64,000 bases of DNA from Vacuolonema iberomarrocanum LEGE 07170 (GTDB taxonomy: Bacteria > Cyanobacteriota > Cyanobacteriia > Elainellales > Elainellaceae). The position numbers and the translations under genes were made by a program. Under the pieces are notes generated by a model. It had not been told where the DNA came from. It worked only from the letters and a program-made list of their open reading frames with translations, and made no database searches. Below are positions 1 through 8,761 of the stretch, one piece after another. Each line of letters begins with the position of its first letter. Positions within the stretch are counted from its first letter, which is position 1. The stretch lies in contig JADEXA010000010.1 of assembly GCA_015207365.1 (NCBI GenBank), positions 1-64,000 of the forward strand, given 5' to 3'.

Positions 1-74
1 CTATCGTTTGCGCCCGCTGCAAGGCAGCGGGCGCAAACGATAGTTGGGGTTTCGGCTGTTTAACCGGATTTGAG
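1..74. repeat. Palindromic element, family A, copy 1 (truncated by window edge)
   Basis: The first 43 bases are a near-perfect hairpin with the apex CCCGCTGCAAGGCAGCGGG. The hairpin is followed by a right flank ending in AACCGGATTTGA. The same flank and apex recur at 247-350. The left arm lies outside the window. Between this copy and the next (75-246) I see no gene. Confidence 0.8.
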
Positions 75-246
75 CTGAGATTCTAGCTGGAAGCGTCCAC
101 CAATAAATTGGGAGCGACTTCAGCGCTTCGGGGATTTCCAGCGAGGAATCAACCATCATTGCAGGCGCTTGCCACTGAGGGGCTAGGAGCAAGCCGTCTA
201 CTGAAAGCCAACCTCGTCCTTACAGATACATTGGCAAAAACTACCT

Positions 247-350
247 TATATCAAATCCGGTTGAAGAACCCAACTATCGTTTATGCCCGCTGCAAGGCAG
301 CGGGCATAAACGATAGTTGGGTTTTACGGCTATTTAACCGGATTTTATAT
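247..350. repeat. Palindromic element, family A, copy 2
   Basis: The outer arms TATCAAATCCGGTT and AACCGGATTTTATAT enclose a 46-bp hairpin. That stem differs from copy 1 by paired substitutions (CGTTTATGCCC here, CGTTTGCGCCC there, changed on both arms). The right edge touches the stop codon of the homoserine dehydrogenase gene (TAA at 352-350, minus strand). It could therefore act as the 3' end of that transcript, although no T-run follows. Confidence 0.85.
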
Positions 351-1666
351 TACAACACGCGTAGGGTGCTGGGGATCTCGCTAACGGCTTCAAAATGACG
401 CATTTCATCAAGGGCCTGGCGGAAATTCCCTTCGCGAACATTGTGGGTGACGACCACAATTTCGGCCAGATCTTGATGGGAATCGATCTGCACGATGGAT
501 TCTAGGCTGACGTCATGGTTGCCAAAACAAGTACCAATTTTGCCAATTACCCCGGGCTGATCCTTGGAGAGGAGCCGGGCGTAGAAGCGTGTAACCAAGT
601 CTTCCATGGGCGTGATGGTGCAGTAGTGCTCATGGATGCAGGCCATCAAGGGGTTGAGGGACGTGGGAGCAGCGGCGGCAGATTTGAGGGCGGCCGCAAT
701 CGTTTGGATATCGGAAACAACAGCACTAGCGGTGGGACCCATGCCTGCGCCGGGGCCAAAGAACATCACCTGACCGATGGGGTCGCCTTCGATGAGCACG
801 GCGTTGAACACATCGTTGACGCTGGCGAGGGGGTGATCTTTGGGAAGTAGCGTTGGATGGACGCGTACCTGGAGGCGATCGGTAGTGCCAGGGGCTGCAT
901 CGTCGGGGATGTCCCGCTGTGCTGTTGCCAGGAGCTTGATCACAAAGCCCAAATCTTCTGCGTAGGCGATGTCGGATGCGGTGACGTTGCGAATCCCTTC
1001 GCAATAAACTTCGGTCAGATTCACCCGTCCCCCAAAGGCTAGAGCCGCGAGGATTGCAATTTTATCGGCGGCATCGAGCCCATCTACGTCGGCAGTCGGG
1101 TCGGCTTCGGCATAGCCGAGTGCCTGGGCATCGGCTAGGACATCTGTGAAGTCAGCGCCTTCCCGCTGCATTCGGGTAAGGATGTAGTTGGTGGTGCCGT
1201 TGATGATTCCGGTGACCCGGTGCAAACGGTTAACACTGAGGGCTTGGCGCAGGGGTTGAATGACGGGAATGCCCCCGGCGACCGCCGCTTCGATCATGAC
1301 GTAGACCCCGGCAGCGTTGGCGGCATCAAAGATCTCATCGCTATAGCGGGCGATAACAGCTTTATTGGCGGTGACGACATGCTTTTTGTGGGCGATCGCC
1401 TTCAAAATCAGCGATCGCGCAGGTTCTAGCCCTCCAATCAACTCCACCACCACATCGACTTCGGGGTCGGTGACGATCGCCTCTAGGTCAGTGGTGAGCA
1501 GGTCGGGAGCAAGCTCGATAGGACGCGGCTTGTCGAGCGATCGCACACCCACTCGATGCAGGGTGATGTCATGCAGCAACGGATGGCGCAACGTCGGATT
1601 CTGCAAAATCTGCACGGTGCCCGACCCGACCGTTCCAAAGCCCAGAAGTCCGATTTTGAATGCCAC
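350..1666 (-). CDS. hom: Homoserine dehydrogenase
   Basis: Catalyses NAD(P)H-dependent reduction of aspartate semialdehyde to homoserine, the branch point to threonine and methionine, in the cytoplasm. The 438-residue product has an N-terminal Rossmann motif GFGTVGSG (residues 9-16). It also carries the homoserine dehydrogenase signature around residues 185-210 (EADPTADVDGLDAADK) and a C-terminal ACT regulatory domain (about 355-430, LLSKDQPGVIGKIGTCFG). This is the usual length for the monofunctional bacterial enzyme with an ACT domain. The start is GTG at 1666, preceded by AGAGG 11 bases upstream. The ACT domain implies allosteric control, typically by threonine; that is family knowledge, not visible here. 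The gene stands alone, and its stop codon abuts palindromic element A2. Confidence 0.95.
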   Translation of the reverse strand: MAFKIGLLGFGTVGSGTVQILQNPTLRHPLLHDITLHRVGVRSLDKPRPIELAPDLLTTDLEAIVTDPEVDVVVELIGGLEPARSLILKAIAHKKHVVTANKAVIARYSDEIFDAANAAGVYVMIEAAVAGGIPVIQPLRQALSVNRLHRVTGIINGTTNYILTRMQREGADFTDVLADAQALGYAEADPTADVDGLDAADKIAILAALAFGGRVNLTEVYCEGIRNVTASDIAYAEDLGFVIKLLATAQRDIPDDAAPGTTDRLQVRVHPTLLPKDHPLASVNDVFNAVLIEGDPIGQVMFFGPGAGMGPTASAVVSDIQTIAAALKSAAAAPTSLNPLMACIHEHYCTITPMEDLVTRFYARLLSKDQPGVIGKIGTCFGNHDVSLESIVQIDSHQDLAEIVVVTHNVREGNFRQALDEMRHFEAVSEIPSTLRVL

Positions 1667-2090
1667 AGTATTGCCTACCTCTTGCCAAATATGCGTCCCG
1701 GGTTTGCCCCTAGGATTTCTCGCTGTGCCTTCAATTGTAAGGAAGTTGCGTGCCAGAGCCTAACGATTTGCTGCGATCGCTGCCAATAAGCAATCTGATA
1801 GATTACATTTGTAACATAAGCCGGTTAAATACCCAGCGCTACCTTTTCAGCATCCCGTCTCTCCCTGTCTCATCCTCATCATGCTGCAGGACGATTCTGA
1901 AACGGGTAGCTTTGCGTTTATCACGCTTCTCTATGGTCTGCATTGCATGAAGCGGATCGAATCCTTTTAGGAGGCGCCCAACTTTTCCCAGGAATGGGTT
2001 GGCGATCGCGCCTCCTTGCGCTCAAACCTGTCGCGTGAGCGTTTCTCTCAAACACTCTTACGGTTGACCTCCCAAGGTGAGGAGGTTGAA
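1667..2090. other. Intergenic region without recognised gene
   Basis: The region between divergent hom and the DUF4351 gene should contain both promoters. It contains HIP1-type octamers, and GGAGGCGCC/GGCGATCGCGCCTCC near 1971-2015 forms an imperfect inverted repeat. A 29-codon ORF (about 1881-1970) shows no family I recognise. Confidence 0.5.
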
Positions 2091-2384
2091 ATGGCTAAAA
2101 CTCTAATTTCTCGGGATTTATTACAGCACTGGCTCAACGAAAATGTTCGCCACGCTCACGAACGTGGGGTGGAGACGGGCAAACGCCAAGGCTTTAAGGA
2201 TGGACAGCAAGCAGGTGCTGCGTTTGTGCTACAGATTTTGCTGGAGCAGCGTTTAGGCGTCCTAGATGCGGACTTGCATCGGTGGATCGCTGAACTGTCG
2301 CTTTCGCAGCTCTGTGCTCTCGCGGTTCATCTGCCTCAGGTGACAACTCCAGCAGATCTTTATGCCTGGCTAAAGCAAGCCTAA
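2091..2384 (+). CDS. Small DUF4351-type protein
   Basis: A 97-residue protein of unknown function. Residues 50-97 (LQILLEQRLGVLDADLHRWI onward, ending DLYAWLKQA) match the C-terminal DUF4351 helical module. In cyanobacteria this module usually caps PD-(D/E)XK nuclease/transposase-like (Rpn-type) proteins. The nuclease part is absent, so this is either an independent small gene or the surviving tail of one. The start at 2091 is favoured because GAGGAGG lies 5 bases upstream; a longer reading frame from 2016 lacks such a site. The N-terminal part has a charged stretch, ERGVETGKRQGFKDGQQ. The stop codon lies within a 22-bp tandem duplication. Confidence 0.7.
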   Translation: MAKTLISRDLLQHWLNENVRHAHERGVETGKRQGFKDGQQAGAAFVLQILLEQRLGVLDADLHRWIAELSLSQLCALAVHLPQVTTPADLYAWLKQA

Positions 2385-2405
2385 TGCCTGGCTAAAGCAA
2401 GCCTA
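2362..2405. repeat. Exact 22-bp tandem duplication across a stop codon
   Basis: ATGCCTGGCTAAAGCAAGCC plus TA is present twice without a gap (2362-2383 and 2384-2405). The TAA stop of the upstream gene spans the junction, so the second copy is untranslated. It looks like a recent slippage or repair duplication. Confidence 0.95.
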
Positions 2406-2480
2406 GTTGGCTCCATCTTTGCCGACAATCCTTTACACTTTCAAAGCATCCTTGCTTTGGTGAATACTGGTGTCTTTGCT

Positions 2481-3293
2481 ATGGCTATTCCTGATCCTTC
2501 CATTCCGATCGCCCTCACCATTGCTGGTTCTGATAGCGGTGGCGGTGCAGGCATCCAGGCGGATCTGCGAACCTTTTCCTTTCACAAAGTCCATGGAACC
2601 ACTGCAATTACCTGCCTGACGGCGCAGAATACGCAGGGGGTGGCGCGGGTCGATGCACTGCCACCAGAGGCTGTGACCGCGCAAATTATCGCTGTCGCGG
2701 ATGACATTGGCGTGGATGCTGTGAAGACGGGAATGTTGCTCAATGCCGACATTATCGGAGCCGTTGCAGAGCAGGCGATCGCCCTAGCACTCCCTAAGCT
2801 GGTCGTGGATCCGGTGATGGTCGCGCGTACGGGAGCGCAATTGATGACCGATGATGCGATCGCCACGCTCCGCGATCGCCTTCTTCCCCTTGCCGACCTC
2901 CTCACTCCAAATCGCTACGAGGCTCAACTGCTCAGCGGTCTGGAGATCCATACCCTAGATGATATGAAGGCCGCCGCAGAGCGCATCTTGCCCCAGGGCT
3001 GCAAAGCGGTGCTGGTCAAAGGCGGTGGCATGGCAGGCGATTTGCGCGGCGTGGATGTGTTTTTTGATGGCGATTGCCTGGAGGTGATCACAACAGAAAC
3101 CGTGAATACGCCAGATACCCATGGCACTGGGTGTACCTTGTCAGCGGCGATCGCTGCTAACCTTGCCCTCGGCAACGATCGCCTCACCGCTGTTCGCAAA
3201 GGGAAAGAGTATGTCACCCAGGCGTTGCGCCATTCCCTCCGCATCGGTAAGGGGCAGGGGCCTGTTGGGCATTTTTTCCCATTGCTGAAGTGA
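2481..3293 (+). CDS. thiD: Hydroxymethylpyrimidine / phosphomethylpyrimidine kinase
   Basis: Phosphorylates HMP and HMP-phosphate to HMP-pyrophosphate for thiamine synthesis, in the cytoplasm. The product has 270 residues, the normal ThiD length. Visible ribokinase-fold motifs are the substrate loop [14 protein letters not shown] near the N terminus, [10 protein letters not shown] in the middle, [14 protein letters not shown], and the C-terminal ATP/anion-hole motif [19 protein letters not shown] 2481 is chosen because family members begin only a few residues before the [11 protein letters not shown] motif. TTG 2457 or GTG 2460 upstream would add eight or seven residues, and none has a clear ribosome binding site. 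Confidence 0.93.
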   Translation: MAIPDPSIPIALTIAGSDSGGGAGIQADLRTFSFHKVHGTTAITCLTAQNTQGVARVDALPPEAVTAQIIAVADDIGVDAVKTGMLLNADIIGAVAEQAIALALPKLVVDPVMVARTGAQLMTDDAIATLRDRLLPLADLLTPNRYEAQLLSGLEIHTLDDMKAAAERILPQGCKAVLVKGGGMAGDLRGVDVFFDGDCLEVITTETVNTPDTHGTGCTLSAAIAANLALGNDRLTAVRKGKEYVTQALRHSLRIGKGQGPVGHFFPLLK

Positions 3294-3363
3294 AGTAAAG
3301 ACAGTCAGAAATGCAGCTACAGATTGAGGTAAACAACAGATTGGCAGATGGGATGGCATCTAA

Positions 3364-3454
3364 TAGCGGTGTGCAACCGCATTAAGCACAGCAACGGTTG
3401 TGTGGGGCGCGCCGCGCCCCACACAACCGTACTTAACTAACGCGCATAGCGCTA
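3364..3454. mobile_element. Family B palindromic MITE-like element, copy 1
   Basis: A 91-bp imperfect palindrome starting TAGCGGTGTGC and ending GCATAGCGCTA. The central stem is CGGTTGTGTGGGGCGCG paired with its complement. The same sequence and length occur at 23816-23906 and, inverted, at 41593-41683, with a 90-bp copy at 56450-56539. Here the right flank is TA but the left flank is AA, so the putative TA target duplication is imperfect. It lies directly against the truncated 5' end of a pseudogene. Confidence 0.85.
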
Positions 3455-3457
3455 TAG

Positions 3458-3783
3458 AAGATCCAGAAGAGCAATTGCAGGGGCGGTTAGATGTTCTAGT
3501 TTTGCAGCAAGAATTTTGGGTAGTGGTGCTGGAATCCCAAAAAACGGCATTATCTGCATGGGCGGCTCTGCCGCAAACTTTAGCCTATTTGATGGCCAAT
3601 CCTCACCCAGAACGTCCAAGTTTTGCTCTGATGACGAATGGAGATGATTCGGTGTTTGTGAAGCTGACCCAAACTGAGGGAAAGCTCTAGAATTTCTCCC
3701 GCGTATTTGTGGCCTTGACATCGGCTCAGGAACTCCATCAATTGCTGCAAGGTTTGAAACGTATCGGCCAGATGATGGTTTGA
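3458..3783 (+). pseudogene. Remnant of a cyanobacterial HsdR-N-like (type I restriction R-subunit N-terminal) protein
   Basis: The frame after the MITE reads QLQGRLDVLVLQQEFWVVVL, ESQK and LAYLMANPHPERPSFALMTN, then KLTQTEGKL, stop (TAG 3688-3690). It resumes in the same frame as NFSRVFVALTSAQELHQLLQ, then GLKRIGQ, ending at TGA 3781-3783. This is the C-terminal half of a family of roughly 200-residue cyanobacterial proteins related to the HsdR N-terminal nuclease fold; D and ESQK fit the PD-(D/E)XK core. The N-terminal half is missing, cut off at the MITE, and an internal stop breaks the rest. I infer a dead gene. Family assignment is from memory of the motif pattern. Confidence 0.65.
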
Positions 3784-3795
3784 GAGGCGATCGCC

Positions 3796-3832
3796 AAAAA
3801 AAGGTATCCATCCACATATGGAATGAATACCT
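3796..3832 (-). terminator. Rho-independent terminator of chlN
   Basis: Read on the minus strand, GGTATTCAT pairs with ATGGATACC (one mismatch) and is followed by a run of seven T. It lies about 45 bases after the chlN stop codon. Confidence 0.8.
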
Positions 3833-3878
3833 ACCGGCTATGGCAACCAATGTCGTCGAGTCAAACTTGTTGGGTGGG

Positions 3879-5306
<1,428 letters not shown>

Positions 5307-5342
5307 TTATTAAACAGAGGAACCACCAAGTGCCTTTGTGGT

Positions 5343-5783
5343 TTACTCGCGATCGCGCTCAAGCCGCTTCCGTGCTGCATCGCTATACCGTGCTCCCTGG
5401 CATTCCTCATCCACAAGGGAGGGTAGCTTGCGGGGGGTATGAGCGCTGAGCTTTTTCATTGTGGGCGTTTCTCCGGGCAGCATCTTGGTGGGCTGATCGG
5501 TGCTAGCGCTTTCGAGGGATTTGAGAGCATGGTCGGGGTTGATGTTGAGACCGAGAGCCATAACGATGCGATCGGGGTTGTTGCTCAGGTCGACCACCAG
5601 GGGCAACAAGTTAGTGAGTTCTGGCTCAACGGAGGCTAGCGTACCGAGAATGAAGCTAGAGGACGGGCGGCGCACCCCACCGCACTCGACCCAGATGCCC
5701 AAACGCTCAATCCACTCCCGGTTTTCGTCGTAGTAGGTGAGCCAACGGTTTTTGAGAGACTGACGAAGATATTGAATGTTCAC
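5343..5783 (-). CDS. DUF5331 protein between chlL and chlN
   Basis: A protein of unknown function that cyanobacteria commonly carry between chlL and chlN, which suggests a role in dark protochlorophyllide reduction or its regulation. The conserved part begins [20 protein letters not shown] and continues through [20 protein letters not shown]. The C-terminal 50 residues are basic, low-complexity and poorly conserved in appearance. The start is uncertain. GTG 5783 matches where family members start, whereas a TTG at 5852 would add 23 residues; neither has a convincing ribosome binding site. The TAA stop at 5345-5343 runs straight into the repeat motif ACCACAAAGGCAC. Confidence 0.75.
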   Translation of the reverse strand: MNIQYLRQSLKNRWLTYYDENREWIERLGIWVECGGVRRPSSSFILGTLASVEPELTNLLPLVVDLSNNPDRIVMALGLNINPDHALKSLESASTDQPTKMLPGETPTMKKLSAHTPRKLPSLVDEECQGARYSDAARKRLERDRE

Positions 5784-5909
5784 ACCACTGAAACCATCAA
5801 ACAAAGGATCTAAGTAAGATTTTGCCTGGGAATGCGAGCGGCGATTGAACAATCTCTATCTATTGGTTTGGATAAATGAACCAAGTAGGTGCAGAGGGGA
5901 AAAGTCGGG

Positions 5910-5988
5910 AACGCAGATAAACGCAGATGAACGCGGATAAACGTCGACGGGTGCTACTACATTCCTTTGTCTTTGTGCCTTTGTGGTT
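5910..5988. repeat. Short tandemly repeated repeats between chlL and DUF5331
   Basis: AACGC(A/G)GAT(A/G)A recurs three times with an 11-base period at 5910-5943. The 14-mer GTGCCTTTGTGGTT at 5975-5988 is repeated exactly at 5330-5343, in the next spacer of the same operon. Such short heptamer-like repeats are common in filamentous cyanobacteria. No function is visible. Confidence 0.7.
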
Positions 5989-6010
5989 CCTTCTCCAAAA
6001 TCCAAAATGG

Positions 6011-6871
6011 CTAGACCATCATCAAATCTAGGGCTTCCTCTTCCGTGGGTGGGGCAACGGGATTGAGGTAGAAGTCGGAAAGGAGGGTGAAGAGGTCGCG
6101 ATCGGGTGCATCTTGGGGAACCACTCCTTCGGGGGCGGACAGAATCTGGTCGGCGATATTCAGGTAGTAGTCACACACCTCATTGAGAGCGGGGTCGGTT
6201 TCGGCCATCTCGAATAGGGTTTTGCCCTTCACCCGCGACACGCGAATGTCTTCGATCAGTGGCAGAATTTCCAGCACGGGCATGGGAACCGCTTCGATGT
6301 ATTTGTCGATCAGGTCGCGCTTGGAGGTGCGATTGCCGATGAGTCCAGCGAGGCGTAGGGGCTTGGTGCGCGCTTTCTCGCGCACAGAGGCGGCGATGCG
6401 ATTGGCGGCAAACAGAGCATCAAAGCCGTTGTCGGTGACGATCATGCAGTAGTCGGCGTAGTTGAGGGGAGCCGCAAAGCCACCGCAGACCACATCGCCC
6501 AACACATCAAACAAAATCACATCGTATTCGTCGAAGGCGTTGAGTTCTTTCAGCAACTTGACGGTTTCGCCGACGACATAACCACCGCATCCAGCGCCAG
6601 CCGGTGGGCCTCCCGCTTCGACGCAATGGACACCGCCATAGCCTTTGTAAATCACGTCTTCGGGCCACACATCTTCGTAGTGGAAGTTCTTTTCCTGGAG
6701 GGTGTCGATGATGGTGGGAATCAAAAATCCGGTGAGGGTGAAGGTGCTGTCGTGCTTGGGGTCACAGCCAATTTGCAAGACCTTCTTGCCCCGACGCGCC
6801 AGAGCAACAGAGATGTTGCAGCTTGTGGTGGATTTTCCGATACCACCTTTTCCATAAACGGCAAGTTTCAC
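6011..6871 (-). CDS. chlL: Light-independent protochlorophyllide reductase iron protein
   Basis: ChlL is the NifH-like ATPase that donates electrons to ChlNB. The product is 286 residues, the family length. The P-loop GKGGIGKST lies at residues 8-16. The two 4Fe-4S cysteines shared by the homodimer are in AGAGCGGY (about 95) and GDVVCGGF (about 130). The GTG start at 6871 is chosen because it gives the canonical N terminus (M)[13 protein letters not shown] and has AGGAG 8 bases upstream. An upstream extension to 7066 is not family-like. It is the first gene of the chlL-DUF5331-chlN cluster. Confidence 0.97.
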   Translation of the reverse strand: MKLAVYGKGGIGKSTTSCNISVALARRGKKVLQIGCDPKHDSTFTLTGFLIPTIIDTLQEKNFHYEDVWPEDVIYKGYGGVHCVEAGGPPAGAGCGGYVVGETVKLLKELNAFDEYDVILFDVLGDVVCGGFAAPLNYADYCMIVTDNGFDALFAANRIAASVREKARTKPLRLAGLIGNRTSKRDLIDKYIEAVPMPVLEILPLIEDIRVSRVKGKTLFEMAETDPALNEVCDYYLNIADQILSAPEGVVPQDAPDRDLFTLLSDFYLNPVAPPTEEEALDLMMV

Positions 6872-7587
6872 GGAGGGTTCTCCTGGATGTGTAGCAATGA
6901 GTGGAGGCAACCGGGGATGGATAGGTTCTGTAGCGGACGTTATGTAGCGAGAAAAAATACTTTCCTGGAGCCGTGCCCCAGGAAAGCCGGGAGTGCATTT
7001 CCTTGCAGGTAAAAGCCGTTGAGGAGTTTGCAACCACCCTAGAGATGTCCTTAACCTTCCGGTCACGGTGCCATTATTCGCAGAAAACTAAAGGGAATGG
7101 AAGGGGGGAAGAAAATGAAATTAAAAGCTTTGGTGAGCTTATCTACTTCTAAATGAATTTAAGGAGTCTGAAGCTAATAAAAAGTTATTTGATCGATAAA
7201 ATCCTATTTCTATAAATTTGCTGTTCCGCTTTATATCAATACAGAACAATATGAAAACAGGGCTAATCCAATCGTATTTGCAGAAATCATAGCCTCTTGT
7301 CTGGTTTGCATGTTGCTATGAGGATGCCCGATCGCCCTCCCACCCAAGCTTCCATTCACCTCCTACCAAGTCCCTCTAGACTCTGATTTCGCAGTACTCC
7401 CAGGTCATTTGCGGAACACCAGATTAGGACCCTCGCATAGGTATGGCTTTGACGGATCTTGAGGAATGTGGGGTTTTGGGCGATCGCCCCAACCTCGACT
7501 CAGACACTCATGCTCTCCGGTTAAAAAGCCATCTGTAAAATATGATGAATTTTTGGAAAATCCAGGGATTTAGGGGGTGAGGGAGGC
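6872..7587. promoter_or_regulatory. Divergent intergenic region between chlL and cbiB
   Basis: 716 bp without a recognisable gene. The part at 7080-7320 is clearly A+T-rich compared with its neighbours and is the likely chlL promoter and leader. I see no clear -35/-10 pair that I would defend, and no riboswitch-like structure upstream of the cobalamin gene that I can fold by eye. Confidence 0.45.
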
Positions 7588-8553
7588 GTGGATTTTGGGG
7601 AACAAGCGGGATTGGTGTTAGCGATCGCAGCATTGCTGGACTACCTGATCGGCGATCCGTGGGGGTGGATGCATCCTGTGCAGGTGATGGGGGCGGTAAT
7701 TTCGCGCTACAGCCAGACTGCCCTGAAGCGACTGAATTACCCTTTGCCCCAACGCCTTGCCGGGGTAGGGCTAACGCTGTTGCTCGTGGTGGGGAGTGGC
7801 TTTGTGGGATGGAGCCTTGTAGCGATGAGTGTAAGGCTCCATCCCTGGATAGGACTGGCGGTTGAGGCTGTGTTGCTGGCGAGTTGTCTGGCGGGGCGGA
7901 GTTTGCGAGCGGCAGCGGAGGCAGTGCTGCAACCCCTCCAGGCCGGGAATCTGGTGGAGGCACGGCAACGGCTCAGCCTGTATGTGGGGCGCGACACGGA
8001 AGTGCTATCAGACGGCGAAATTCTGCGGGCAGTGCTGGAAACGGTGACGGAGAATGCAACGGATGGCGTGATGGCTCCGTTATTTTGGGCGATCGCCGGA
8101 AGCCTCACACCCCTCGGCGCGGCTCCCGTTGCCTTGGCCTACAAAGCGGCCAGCACCCTCGACTCGATGGTGGGCTATCGCGATGCTCCCTACACGCACC
8201 TCGGCTGGAGCAGCGCCCGCCTGGAAGATGCGCTCACCTGGCTTCCCTGCCGCCTGCATGTGCTGACGCTAGCGCTCCTCTCCTGCCGCCCTGGCCATGT
8301 CCTCCGAATCTGCCGCCGCGACGCTTCGAAAGACCCCAGCCCCAACGCAGGCTGGAGCGAATGCGCCTATGCCGCAACCCTCGGTGTTCAGGTCGGCGGT
8401 ACCAATGCCTATCGCGGCATCGTCAAACACAAACCTCTCCTGGGGGATGGCGATCGCCCCATCACGCCAGGGGGTATCCAAGAAGCCATGCAGCTGACGC
8501 GGCTTGCGTTCTTGCTATGGCTGGGCGGAGTACTCGTTGTTTTACGTTTTTGA
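7588..8553 (+). CDS. cbiB: Adenosylcobinamide-phosphate synthase
   Basis: Attaches aminopropanol (or its phosphate) to adenosylcobyric acid in cobalamin synthesis, as an inner-membrane enzyme. The 321-residue product has the N-terminal motif LDYLIGDPWGWMHPVQVMG, several hydrophobic segments, the ENATDGVMAPLFWA motif around residue 155, YKAASTLDSMVGYR, and the C-terminal GGTNAYRG. All are characteristic of CbiB/CobD. The start is GTG 7588 with GAGGGAGG just upstream. It is a single gene followed by glgX 208 bp later. Confidence 0.95.
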   Translation: MDFGEQAGLVLAIAALLDYLIGDPWGWMHPVQVMGAVISRYSQTALKRLNYPLPQRLAGVGLTLLLVVGSGFVGWSLVAMSVRLHPWIGLAVEAVLLASCLAGRSLRAAAEAVLQPLQAGNLVEARQRLSLYVGRDTEVLSDGEILRAVLETVTENATDGVMAPLFWAIAGSLTPLGAAPVALAYKAASTLDSMVGYRDAPYTHLGWSSARLEDALTWLPCRLHVLTLALLSCRPGHVLRICRRDASKDPSPNAGWSECAYAATLGVQVGGTNAYRGIVKHKPLLGDGDRPITPGGIQEAMQLTRLAFLLWLGGVLVVLRF

Positions 8554-8761
8554 GGGAGGGAGGGCGATTGCCAACACCACAAGTCGAGGAATTTGGATTG
8601 AGCATTTCAAAGGAATTTAATTCGTCGACAATCGAAAACCGAAGATCCAGCAAATGGTAGAGAATTCTGGGTGATCTTCGTATAATCACCTGAGCGTGAG
8701 TTCGCCACATTCTCCCTGGAATGCCCCTCTCGCTCTGATTGTTTCTTTAAGGGCATGCTAG

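Noticed and set aside
2433..2684. Frame opposite the start of thiD
   Set aside because: Antisense shadow without features.
7884..8660. 258-codon frame in another phase over cbiB
   Set aside because: Low-complexity Arg/Pro/Ser-rich frame overlapping a well conserved gene.
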